A program made the translations under genes and the position numbers. Below the pieces are notes generated by a model. It searched no databases, was not told the DNA's origin, and saw only the letters and a program-made list of their open reading frames with translations. Below, one piece after another: positions 45,813 to 54,356 of a stretch of DNA of 64,000 bases; the stretch's first letter is position 1; the number at the start of each line of letters is the position of its first letter. Source of the DNA: Saprospiraceae bacterium (GTDB lineage Bacteria > Bacteroidota > Bacteroidia > Chitinophagales > Saprospiraceae); assembly GCA_020631355.1 (NCBI GenBank), contig JAHDHL010000015.1, positions 51,865 to 115,864 of the forward strand, read 5' to 3'.

Positions 45813-46010
45813 ATGGCTCACCTGTATTTTACAAAAAAATAATTTTTTTTCTACTCCACCACTCACATTTCAAGATTAGTTACTCTATATAAGTGAAAGG
45901 CATCAAAACACGGCTATAAAAGTGGATTGTGGAATGCATTAATCCATCATTCACTTATTCATTTATACTACAAAGGGTCCATAACAAACCCTAAAAACAA
46001 CCTATTTATT

Positions 46011-46442
46011 ATGAAAAATTTCGTATTCGGAACCATTGCAATGGTTTTATTCTCATTGACACTCCTTTCTTTCACCACTACTGTGGACTCAGATGATTAC
46101 AGGGGAACCATTACCTCTTATGTAACATTTGACAAAGTGGTTGAGAGTGGCAAGACACCCCTCAGCAAGTTGAGTAAGGAAACTCTACTTGATTTCAGAA
46201 GAAGTCTGAAATTCGCTATGGACGGGGAATTGGCAACTGCCAAGTACAGTGGTATCCAAAAAGAATTGAGTAAGGAGGATTATGCTACTGTTTGGACATT
46301 ATTCAACTTTTCAACAGGTACTGACTACAGAGATTACATCTGTGAATCTCCAAACAACTGTAAAAAGGAAGATGATTACATCTGTCTTTCAGGGTGTAGC
46401 CAATCCGGTGGCGACAAGGAATTCCTAGAATACCGCGAGTAA
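46011..46442 (+). CDS. Small secreted cysteine-containing protein of unknown function
   Basis: The ATG at 46011 opens a signal peptide (FVFGTIAMVLFSLTLLSF), giving 143 residues; the longer frame from 45927 is not needed. The middle (GKTPLSKLSKETLLDFRRSL ... YSGIQKELSKEDYATVW) is helical and polar. The tail has four Cys in YICESPNNCKKEDDYIC and LSGC, with a repeated DxYIC unit that could bind a metal or form two disulfides. I recognise no family. It is monocistronic with its own terminator. Confidence 0.75.
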   Translation: MKNFVFGTIAMVLFSLTLLSFTTTVDSDDYRGTITSYVTFDKVVESGKTPLSKLSKETLLDFRRSLKFAMDGELATAKYSGIQKELSKEDYATVWTLFNFSTGTDYRDYICESPNNCKKEDDYICLSGCSQSGGDKEFLEYRE

Positions 46443-46479
46443 GCACAAAAGATTCGGTTTAAAGTGATTCGAGTTTGTA

Positions 46480-46510
46480 AAGCCTTGCCAATATTGGCAG
46501 GGCTTTTCTT
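46480..46510 (+). terminator. Rho-independent terminator between convergent genes
   Basis: AAGCC-T-TGCCA pairs with TGGCA-G-GGCTT (46480-46505), followed by TTCTT. It serves the small secreted protein gene and lies just before the truB stop. Confidence 0.82.
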
Positions 46511-46525
46511 ATCTAGATGATTGAA

Positions 46526-47245
46526 TCAATCTTCCTTAACATTCATATGCTCGATAAAATCCACCAATTCTTCCAAATCCCAGGCATCATCCAATTGGAA
46601 GTCACCGATGGAGGTTCTACATAGTCGGGTGAGATATGCACCGCTATCCATTGCCTTACCCAAGTCATAGGCCAGGGAACGGATATAGGTTCCCTTGCTA
46701 CAATCCACTTCAAAATCCAATTCAGGAATTTCAACCCTTGGAAATTCTAGTCTTGAAATATTCACAGGTCTGGGTTTCACCTCTACTTTCTGTCCCTTAC
46801 GGGCTTTTTTGTATAATGGTTGTCCATCCACCTTAATGGCAGAAAACATGGGTGGCAACTGCTCTATATCTCCAAGGAACTGTTCTTTGGCATCTTCGAT
46901 GAGTGAGGCCGAGATGTGTTCGACAGGGTATGTTTCATCCACTTCCGTCTCAGCATCGTAGGACGGGGTTGTTTCTCCTAATTTCATGGTGCCTACATAG
47001 GATTTAGGCAAACCTTGGAATTCATTGATTTTCTTAGTGAATTTACCCGTACAAATTATCAGCAACCCTGTAGCCATTGGGTCAAGGGTTCCTGCATGGC
47101 CGACCTTGATTTTTTTGACACCTAGCAGATGCTTGATTCGGAATCGCAATTTATTCACGACATCAAAGGAGGTCCAATCCATCGGTTTATTCACCAATAG
47201 AACTGCGCCTTCCTTGAAATCATATGGAGGTTGGAATTTTTTCAT
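46526..47245 (-). CDS. truB: tRNA pseudouridine-55 synthase
   Basis: This 239-residue TruB has KPMDWTSFDVVNKLR near the start and the catalytic Asp in GHAGTLDPMATGLL, then YDAETE and the RSLAYDLG motif. It makes pseudouridine 55 in the T-loop of tRNAs. It is the last gene of the widely conserved Bacteroidota cluster ftsX-DUF3098-uppP-truB, 6 nt after uppP. The C-terminal PUA-like part is reduced, as usual for this phylum. Confidence 0.96.
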   Translation of the reverse strand: MKKFQPPYDFKEGAVLLVNKPMDWTSFDVVNKLRFRIKHLLGVKKIKVGHAGTLDPMATGLLIICTGKFTKKINEFQGLPKSYVGTMKLGETTPSYDAETEVDETYPVEHISASLIEDAKEQFLGDIEQLPPMFSAIKVDGQPLYKKARKGQKVEVKPRPVNISRLEFPRVEIPELDFEVDCSKGTYIRSLAYDLGKAMDSGAYLTRLCRTSIGDFQLDDAWDLEELVDFIEHMNVKED

Positions 47246-47251
47246 TCTCTT

Positions 47252-48049
47252 TTAGGATAAGAATGTCCAAGCAATAGCAATGGTTCCCACAATGAAGCAG
47301 TAGATACTGAAATAGACCAGTTTACTCTTTTTCACTAGGGAAATCATCCATACACATGCTACGATTCCGGTAACGAATGCAGCGGCAAATCCTGCAATGA
47401 AAGGAATGGCTTCGCTTCCTGTCCCCATAATGGTTCCTCCATCCAGAATATCCTTGGCAACCTTACCCAAAATCAAGGGAACTACCATCAGGAATGAAAA
47501 CCTTGCAGCTCTTTCCCTATCAATACCCAGAAGAACGGAAGTTGATATCGTGGCTCCTGACCTGGATATACCGGGCAGAATCGCAATCATCTGTGCGACA
47601 CCAACAATAAATGCATTTGGAAAATTAACATCCTTATTGGTATTCTTAGCCTTATCCGCAAGGAACAATAGTACACCAGTAACCAACAGCATACAACCAA
47701 CCAGAAGTACATTCCCATCAAACAGGGCTTTGATCTGGTCATCAAAGACAACACCTACGATTCCTGCAGGAATCATGGATAAGATGATTTTGAGGGAAAA
47801 CTGGAATTCTTCATTATTCTTGAATTGGAATAATCCCTTGAGGATATCCATCACATCCTTTCTGAATACAACCAGTGTACTCAGGGCTGTAGCCAGGTGG
47901 AGTACCACGGAAAATTTTTCCTCATTCGCACCATAATTCACACCCAGGATGGCTTGTCCCAATTCTATATGGCCACTACTACTAACAGGTAAGAATTCGG
48001 TCAATCCTTGGATGATTCCAAGGATGATCGCATCAATCAATTCACTCAT
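47252..48049 (-). CDS. uppP: Undecaprenyl-diphosphate phosphatase
   Basis: This 265-residue integral membrane enzyme of the BacA family has the two conserved regions GLTEFLPVSSSGHIELG (about residues 15-31) and ILPGISRSGATIS. It dephosphorylates undecaprenyl pyrophosphate so the lipid carrier can be reused in cell wall synthesis, and often gives bacitracin tolerance. It sits between DUF3098 (9 nt upstream) and truB (6 nt downstream). Confidence 0.97.
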   Translation of the reverse strand: MSELIDAIILGIIQGLTEFLPVSSSGHIELGQAILGVNYGANEEKFSVVLHLATALSTLVVFRKDVMDILKGLFQFKNNEEFQFSLKIILSMIPAGIVGVVFDDQIKALFDGNVLLVGCMLLVTGVLLFLADKAKNTNKDVNFPNAFIVGVAQMIAILPGISRSGATISTSVLLGIDRERAARFSFLMVVPLILGKVAKDILDGGTIMGTGSEAIPFIAGFAAAFVTGIVACVWMISLVKKSKLVYFSIYCFIVGTIAIAWTFLS

Positions 48050-48058
48050 AATGTTGGA

Positions 48059-48436
48059 TTAGGCAGCAACCTTTTTCTTCTTGAAAATAGCGACTAACTC
48101 TGTAATCAGTCCGGCGAGGATAAAAATAGGAGCAATTACCATTCTTCTGAATGAGTACACCTCATCACTATTCCATTCATTCGGATCCTGAGCACCTCCT
48201 GACATAAGGAACAAACCGATAATAACCAATAATGCTCCAACTGCAATCAGGATGAAATTCTCCTTACCAAAGAGTAATTCGAAGTTATCCCCTGAGTTTT
48301 TCTTATTGAATTTGGATGTAGTGGGTACCAAGTTTTTCTTGGGATTCTCCTCAGAGGTTGTCACTACCACTTTCTTACTGGTAGTCTCATTATTACCTCT
48401 GTTTTTATTGGAAGATTTTTTCTTTTTCTTTGCCAT
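48059..48436 (-). CDS. DUF3098 family membrane protein
   Basis: This 125-residue protein has a very basic N-terminus (poly-Lys, Asn, Thr) and a conserved core LLFGKENFILIAVGALLVIIG with FLMSGG and a DPNEWNSDEVYSFRR stretch. Two membrane helices are predicted (about 60-78 and 100-118). DUF3098 proteins are found between ftsX and uppP in Bacteroidota; their function is unknown, but the linkage suggests a role in division or wall synthesis. Confidence 0.92.
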   Translation of the reverse strand: MAKKKKKSSNKNRGNNETTSKKVVVTTSEENPKKNLVPTTSKFNKKNSGDNFELLFGKENFILIAVGALLVIIGLFLMSGGAQDPNEWNSDEVYSFRRMVIAPIFILAGLITELVAIFKKKKVAA

Positions 48437-48550
48437 AAGTCAGAATATCAATTCTTGTTCGGGTTGTAAAGATAATGTAAAGGGTCAAAGTAGATAGTAA
48501 AAGTGCCAAGTATTATGGTCTAAATGTTATGTAACAGGGGCAATCCGCCA

Positions 48551-49411
48551 CTATTCATATAACTCATTGACATCTGATTTCAAATAACTCCTGACTGTCA
48601 TCCATGTACTACCTGCTGTGATAACGATTCCGATAGCCAACATCAGCACAAAAATCAGTAGTAAACCGGACATGGTAAAAAGGTCTTCCATACCCGGTAT
48701 CTGACGAATCAACCACCATCTCAGGACCATCAGTGCCATCCCTGCAGCCAAGGCGCTCAGTATACCACCTATCACTCCTTTCCTAGCATAAGGACGACTA
48801 ATAAATGCAGGGGTTGCGCCAACGAGGTGCATATTCTTAATCAGGAAGCGATCCGTATACAAGGCTTGCCTGATGGCATAAACGATTAGAAAGACCGCCA
48901 CCAGCACCAATATCATGCTCACAGCCAGACCAATCCAGCCAATCCTACTCCAATAGGTCGAGATGGTTCCGGCCACGCTCCCTTCATAACTCACATCTCC
49001 TACACGGTCATCTTCCTCAAGAACCTTTTCTATGTTCTCCAAGCTTTGTAAGCTCATGTATTCCGCCTTAAGGTGGAATGTAATGATATCATATAAGGGA
49101 TTAATGAGGTTGAATTCACTCAGGTCGACATCAGTACCAAAATCTTCCTGCATCATCTTGGCAGCCTCGTCCTTGGAAGTGAATACCACTGAATTCTCCT
49201 TGACATACTCCTTGGCACTGATGGTCTTTTCCAAGGCTCGTATATCTGATTCGGGATAACCATTCTCAATTTCAACAACCAACATGACCCGTTCCTTGAA
49301 AAGGCGGACCAATTGTTGGGATTGCATGATGATGGAACCAAATACCCCTGCCAAAAACAAGACGAGGGTCATGCTGATGAGCGCATAAATATAATTGGGT
49401 CTGATTCTCAT
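48551..49411 (-). CDS. ftsX: Cell division protein FtsX
   Basis: This 286-residue protein has the FtsX topology: one N-terminal helix (about 9-30), an extracytoplasmic loop of some 130 residues (FKERVMLVVEIENG ... KMMQEDFGTD), then three helices in the ABC-type permease (FtsX) region with YAIRQALYTDRFLIKNMHLVGAT. It forms a complex with the ATPase FtsE and activates septal peptidoglycan hydrolases. ftsE is not adjacent. It is the first gene of the cluster leading to truB. Confidence 0.94.
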   Translation of the reverse strand: MRIRPNYIYALISMTLVLFLAGVFGSIIMQSQQLVRLFKERVMLVVEIENGYPESDIRALEKTISAKEYVKENSVVFTSKDEAAKMMQEDFGTDVDLSEFNLINPLYDIITFHLKAEYMSLQSLENIEKVLEEDDRVGDVSYEGSVAGTISTYWSRIGWIGLAVSMILVLVAVFLIVYAIRQALYTDRFLIKNMHLVGATPAFISRPYARKGVIGGILSALAAGMALMVLRWWLIRQIPGMEDLFTMSGLLLIFVLMLAIGIVITAGSTWMTVRSYLKSDVNELYE

Positions 49412-49669
49412 TAGGGCATTACATTATTGATATATATAGGAAATGCAAATGTAACGATTTTTGATGGCTTAATTCTCTGGATGCCGGGATGCCCCTATCC
49501 TTTACAATGGAGGTGAATGATATACGGGCATGTGACTTATGGCATGCCTTAACAAGATATCCTTATTGAATAATTGTTATTTTTAGCCAAGTTACCCTAA
49601 ATTGGGAATGTTTCCTCGTTCATAACTTGGTGAATATCTGTTTACTACAATTAAAATCACAAGTCGTTG

Positions 49670-50233
49670 ATGAAATACCTAACCTTATTCATTGGAATGA
49701 CCTTATTCATCCCTGGACAAATCAAGCTGGTTAATCCTTCTTTTGAGGGGGAACCACAGGATGCTACTGTTCCAACAGGTTGGATGCCTTGTGAATCTGG
49801 AACCACTCCCGATATCCTACCCGGTCCCTGGGGTGTATACCAAGAAGCTGCGGATGGGGATACATTCCTTGGCCTCATCACTAGGGCTGATGGTACTTTC
49901 GAATCCATTGGCCAACGACTCACACAACCCTTGAAACAAAATGAATGTTATTCATTTAGCTTGGATTTGGCGCGTTCGAGTACCTATACCGGATACAATC
50001 ATCCCCTAAAACTTCGGGTATGGGGCTCCATAACCCGTTGTCAGAAAGCAGAATTACTGTATGAAAGTCCTCTAATCCAACATGAGGATTGGGAAACATA
50101 TCCTTTTTCCTTTGCTACCAAATTCCAATACCATTACATCATACTGGAAGCATACGCTCCTAACAACCAAGCGGTAAAAGGTAATATCCTATTGGATAAT
50201 TGTTCTAAGATTTCCCTTTGTAAGAGAGCCTAA
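49670..50233 (+). CDS. Secreted jelly-roll (NPSFE-type) protein
   Basis: The ATG at 49670 (the frame also has a TTG one codon earlier) gives 187 residues with a signal peptide (about 1-17). The mature part starts KLVNPSFEGEP and continues as a single jelly-roll (GWMPCESGTTPDILPGPW, FLGLITRADGTFESIGQRL, CYSFSLDLARSS, ILLDNCSKIS). The same module forms the N-terminus of the OmpA protein at 41806-42903. It probably binds carbohydrate on the surface; no sorting domain is present. It converges with the nuclease-family lipoprotein 10 nt away. Confidence 0.8.
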   Translation: MKYLTLFIGMTLFIPGQIKLVNPSFEGEPQDATVPTGWMPCESGTTPDILPGPWGVYQEAADGDTFLGLITRADGTFESIGQRLTQPLKQNECYSFSLDLARSSTYTGYNHPLKLRVWGSITRCQKAELLYESPLIQHEDWETYPFSFATKFQYHYIILEAYAPNNQAVKGNILLDNCSKISLCKRA

Positions 50234-50243
50234 TCCTATTCCA

Positions 50244-51392
50244 TTACTTGGTTCGGATTTCCACACTAACTGGTAAATGGTCGCTGTAACCACCATGATA
50301 CCTAGGACCACTGAATGTACGGTTAGGACGATACTGATTGGATTTCTTATGATAGAATAGCATCCAATTCCTATTGAAAATCTTAGGATTTTTCGCTTCC
50401 GTACCCTTATCATCCAAAAGTGAGCCTGATACGATGATATGATCCAACATATTCCAATCCCCCCTATAGTTATAAGAACCATAGCCCTCTCTTTCCAAAT
50501 CATACATCAAATCATACAACTGCTCCGGTTTGGGGTCGGATACCTCAGGTTTGGCATTCAGCACCTGATTCACACTCTTATTGGCTGGTTCGTCGTTAAA
50601 GTCCCCAACTAATATGACATGATTATTATCATACTGTGAAAATATCTCATCAATCTTCTTGCGCACCTGCTGGGCCACATATGTTCTCTTGGGTTCGGAT
50701 GCTTCCACTCCTCCCCTACGACTAGGCCAATGATTGACAAAGACATGGAAATATTCCTTATCATCATTCTGCAATGTGGCATATACGATATCCCTAGTCG
50801 TATAATCCTCTACCACGCTTCTGGGGAAATTAATACGGATAAAATCTTTCTTGACCAGTTTGTATTCATCCTTGCTATAAAGTAATGCTGCATCAATACC
50901 CCTCATATCGGGCGAATCCTGATGAACGAAAGCATACTTGGCATCCTTGAGTAAGGGAGCCTTAATCAAATCCTTGAGTACTTCCTGATTTTCCACCTCA
51001 CACAAACCCATGATACCCGGTTGTCCCATGTAATCAATGACCTTGGTGATGTGTCTCAATTTTTTGGAATATCTTTCAGCCTCCCATTGATTGGAGCCAT
51101 TTTCAGTAAACTCATCATCCTTCCTCCTTGGATCATCTTCCGTATCGAAGAAATTCTCAACATTATAAAATCCAACCCTTTGTACTTTCTCATCATCAGG
51201 TCCTGATTTATCAGGTCGCACACCCGGCACCTTATTCGAAGAAGACCTGTCTTCGGTATCAACATCCGGATTGGAAATTACAATTGATTTTTTTTCCTCC
51301 GTTCCGACCTCATTATCAGGCAAATCAGAACCACATGCGATATACGCCAAACAGCAAACTATACTTAGGAAGTAATATAAATTCAATTTCAT
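50244..51392 (-). CDS. Endonuclease/exonuclease/phosphatase family lipoprotein
   Basis: The frame extends to 51533, but the ATG at 51392 opens a lipoprotein signal (LYYFLSIVCCLAYIAC, Cys about 18), giving 382 residues. The catalytic domain has the motifs of the metal-dependent EEP fold: RVGFYNVENFFDTEDD, MGLCEVEN, VNHWPSRRGG, LVGDFNDEP and the final SDHLPV. Such lipoproteins are probably extracellular nucleases or phosphodiesterases. The linker (about 20-60) is acidic and Ser-rich. It is divergent from gldM. Confidence 0.88.
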   Translation of the reverse strand: MKLNLYYFLSIVCCLAYIACGSDLPDNEVGTEEKKSIVISNPDVDTEDRSSSNKVPGVRPDKSGPDDEKVQRVGFYNVENFFDTEDDPRRKDDEFTENGSNQWEAERYSKKLRHITKVIDYMGQPGIMGLCEVENQEVLKDLIKAPLLKDAKYAFVHQDSPDMRGIDAALLYSKDEYKLVKKDFIRINFPRSVVEDYTTRDIVYATLQNDDKEYFHVFVNHWPSRRGGVEASEPKRTYVAQQVRKKIDEIFSQYDNNHVILVGDFNDEPANKSVNQVLNAKPEVSDPKPEQLYDLMYDLEREGYGSYNYRGDWNMLDHIIVSGSLLDDKGTEAKNPKIFNRNWMLFYHKKSNQYRPNRTFSGPRYHGGYSDHLPVSVEIRTK

Positions 51393-51633
51393 ATGAAAGT
51401 TATTAAAAATTGATTGAGGAGTATTATTCCAAAGGGACCAATACATCCCTTTCATTATAACAACGTAAATTAATAAGAATATACCATTCCCGATTTTTTT
51501 TAATATAAATGTAACTTTCTTTCCCCTTGGCATTATGTAGACAAATCACATACATAAGTCGGCTGTACCCCATCACTCCTGCACCATTCAGGGGGTTGGA
51601 CCTTATTATCACAACCTAAAAATTGTATGTATC

Positions 51634-53157
51634 ATGTCATTACCAAGAGAACCGAGACAACTCATGATTACGTTAATGTATCTGGTTTTGCTGGCTATGT
51701 TAGCCATGAACGTCTCTGCTGAAATCATGAATGCATTCCTTGCTTTAGACCAAGGAATCAATAATAGTAACAGCATCGTGGATGCCTCAAACAACCAAAT
51801 TATGAATTCCATTTCAAAACAGACCGAAGCATACAAGGAGTATGAAGAATACAAGGTCAAGGCGGAAGAAGCAAGGGAAATAGCCAAGGAAATGGATGAT
51901 TATATTGCTTCCATCAAGAATCAACTGTTTGAATTGGCAGGTGGAGCAGACCCTGAACATCCGGAAAGACCCGTCAGATACAAGGACAAGGATATTGCTT
52001 CCAAGTTTTTGATTGACGAGGAAAAAGGAGAAGAATTAAGGCTGAAAATCAAGGAAGTACGCCAAAAATTATTAGGCCTTATTGATGATGAGGCAAAACG
52101 TGAGGAACTGGAATTAAGTATTCCCTTGGAGGTTCCTGAGAAGCCTGCTGATAGCGATAAGAGTACATGGTCTGAATCAGCATTCTACCAAATGCCTGTT
52201 GTGGCTGTCATGCCTATGTTCACCAAACTAAGGAACGACATCAAGACTTCAGAGACTGCCTTATTGAATTATTTCTTTGAAAAATCAAAGGGTGAGGTAA
52301 CTGTAATGGATGAATTCGAGGTTGTTTCTTCTGCTGAGAACAGCTATATCATCAGAGGGGAAGAATACAATGCAGAGATTTTCCTAGGGGCTTATAACAG
52401 TACCAACAACAATATTTCAGTATCCATTGATGGTAAAACTTTTCCTGTGAAGAACGGAAAAGCCAGTTACAAAATCAATACGAACAGCATCGGACCCAAG
52501 GAGTATGTAGCAACCGTTTCAATTAGAAACCCTCTGACAGGCGAAGTAAAACGATATAAAAAGAAGTTCAAATATGAGGTGGGAGAACGTAGTGTGGCCG
52601 TAGCTGCAGATAAGATGAACGTCTTGTATGTTGGCGTAGAGAATCCGATTTCTATTTCCGCAGCAGGTACGAATACCAATAGTCTGAAAGTAAAAGCAGA
52701 GGGAACACCCCTCTCAAAACTAAACAGCAACAAATATATGGCTAAGCCCAAAAGACCCGGAATGGCGAAGATCATCGTATCCGGAGGAGGGCTTGCACCG
52801 ACCACCTTTGAATACAGAATCAAGAAGATACCCGACCCTGTTATCCAGCTTGGAAGAAGCAAGGGCGGTTCCATGAAGAAAAATGAATTCATTGCACACA
52901 AGGGCCCTATTCCTGTTTTGGAGAACTTCGACTTCAAGGCTACATGCTCCATAGATAGTTATGAGGTTGTCCGAATCAACAAGGATAAGGAAGCCAGAAT
53001 CAGCAAAAACAAGGGAGGCAAATACAACTCGAATACCCAATCCCTGGTGAGGCAAGCAAATTTTGGAGACACCTATCTTTTCAATGACATCAAGGTAAGG
53101 TGTCCGGGAGACCAACATGGGCGAACCATAAACAGCTTGGTTTTCAACATCAAGTAA
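51634..53157 (+). CDS. gldM: Gliding motility/T9SS motor protein GldM
   Basis: This 507-residue protein starts MSLPREPRQLMITLMYLVLL, with a single membrane helix at about 12-32, as GldM. The large periplasmic part has helical (EYKVKAEEAREIAKEM) then beta domains (GEEYNAEIFLGAYNSTNN, VGVENPISISAAGTN). GldM forms with GldL the proton-powered rotary motor that drives type IX secretion, and its periplasmic end contacts the GldK/GldN ring. gldN follows after 129 nt. gldK and gldL, normally just upstream, are replaced by a divergent nuclease-family gene. Confidence 0.96.
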   Translation: MSLPREPRQLMITLMYLVLLAMLAMNVSAEIMNAFLALDQGINNSNSIVDASNNQIMNSISKQTEAYKEYEEYKVKAEEAREIAKEMDDYIASIKNQLFELAGGADPEHPERPVRYKDKDIASKFLIDEEKGEELRLKIKEVRQKLLGLIDDEAKREELELSIPLEVPEKPADSDKSTWSESAFYQMPVVAVMPMFTKLRNDIKTSETALLNYFFEKSKGEVTVMDEFEVVSSAENSYIIRGEEYNAEIFLGAYNSTNNNISVSIDGKTFPVKNGKASYKINTNSIGPKEYVATVSIRNPLTGEVKRYKKKFKYEVGERSVAVAADKMNVLYVGVENPISISAAGTNTNSLKVKAEGTPLSKLNSNKYMAKPKRPGMAKIIVSGGGLAPTTFEYRIKKIPDPVIQLGRSKGGSMKKNEFIAHKGPIPVLENFDFKATCSIDSYEVVRINKDKEARISKNKGGKYNSNTQSLVRQANFGDTYLFNDIKVRCPGDQHGRTINSLVFNIK

Positions 53158-53220
53158 CCCAGACCAACAGTATAACAGAAAGAATTTTCAAACACATCCT
53201 TTTCATACATTATTCTGACT

Positions 53221-53242
53221 GGGCGGGCAAATGAGCCCGCCC
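53221..53242 (+). other. GC-rich stem-loop between gldM and gldN
   Basis: GGGCGGGC (53221-53228) pairs perfectly with GCCCGCCC (53235-53242) around a 6-nt loop. There is no T run, so it is not a clear terminator. It may set the gldM/gldN ratio by processing or partial termination. Confidence 0.72.
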
Positions 53243-53286
53243 TTATGACCCGAACTATTTCATTACTATAACTAAAACCTTAAATC

Positions 53287-54123
53287 ATGAAGCATTTGAT
53301 TTGGATAGCCATCACTATGTCCATAATGATCGGAAACCTAACCGCGCAACAAGAACAAACAGAACAATTCGTAGCCCCATTGGATGGCATTGTAGAAAAG
53401 AAATTACACAAGGAACGAAGGGTTCTACCTTATACCCCCATTAGGGAAGCGGATATTTTTTGGGAAAAAAGAATCTGGCGAATCATTGATACCAGGGAAA
53501 AAATGAACCAGATATTCAGGTATCCCAAAAGAATGCTGTTCGATATCCTGGTGGATAATCTGATGAATGGTAATCTGCAAGCTTACGGCATCAATGATAA
53601 TGACGATTTCTCACAACCCCTCACACAAGAGGAAGTGGCACAAACCGTGGCGCAAGTAGATACCATCATCAGTTTTGACCCTGTGTACTACACCGAGGAT
53701 ACTCTTATCGTGTACAATGAAATCAATGCGGACAACATCAAGAGGTTCAGGGTCAAGGAGATCTGGTATTTTGATGAGAATACATCCAGCATGAAAGTCC
53801 GGATTACAGGTATTGCTCCCTTACAGGATGTCTACGACGACTTGGGTAATTTCCTATACGAACTCCCCATGTTCTGGATTTACTTTCCCCAGGCCCGAGA
53901 GCCTTTGGCAAGGGAAACCGCATTCAATCCCGGTAATGATAATGCTCCCATGACCTGGCTAGACATCTTTGACATGAGAATGTTTTCCAGCCATATCTAC
54001 AAGGAATCCAATGTCATGGATAGGAAAATCCAACATTATCTAACAGGTGTGGACAAATTGATTGAAAGCAAGAAAATCAATGATGAGATTTTCAATTTCG
54101 AACATGACCTATGGGAATTCTAA
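53287..54123 (+). CDS. gldN: Gliding motility/T9SS ring protein GldN
   Basis: A signal peptide (about 1-20, ending LTAQ) precedes 258 residues with GldN wording: READIFWEKRIWRIIDTREKMN, then PKRMLFDILVDNLMNG, and later FRVKEIWYFDENTSSMKVRI and MTWLDIFDMRMFSS. GldN forms the periplasmic ring with the lipoprotein GldK under the outer-membrane translocon. It is the second gene after gldM and ends with a clear terminator. Confidence 0.95.
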   Translation: MKHLIWIAITMSIMIGNLTAQQEQTEQFVAPLDGIVEKKLHKERRVLPYTPIREADIFWEKRIWRIIDTREKMNQIFRYPKRMLFDILVDNLMNGNLQAYGINDNDDFSQPLTQEEVAQTVAQVDTIISFDPVYYTEDTLIVYNEINADNIKRFRVKEIWYFDENTSSMKVRITGIAPLQDVYDDLGNFLYELPMFWIYFPQAREPLARETAFNPGNDNAPMTWLDIFDMRMFSSHIYKESNVMDRKIQHYLTGVDKLIESKKINDEIFNFEHDLWEF

Positions 54124-54215
54124 TGCATTCATGAACCACACACTATAATACCCCGGATTACCCCATATTCCAAAAAACAAGAACCAAAATTCAGCTACTT
54201 ATTTTATGTGATTTT

Positions 54216-54251
54216 AGACTCTGTCCTGTTTCGTCAGGATGGAGTCTTTTG
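54216..54251 (+). terminator. Rho-independent terminator of the gldMN unit
   Basis: AGACTC, then TCCTG, pair with CAGGA and GAGTCT (54216-54228 with 54235-54247; TG opposite TG is unpaired), followed by TTTG. It lies about 90 nt after the gldN stop. Confidence 0.8.
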
Positions 54252-54356
54252 ACTTTTATATGATGAATGAACTCCCACGAAGCCATGAAGTTTTATCGGA
54301 AAATAGGTAAATTTGTATGCCTTAAGTTTTATAGAACCATTTAAAAAGTCTTACCT

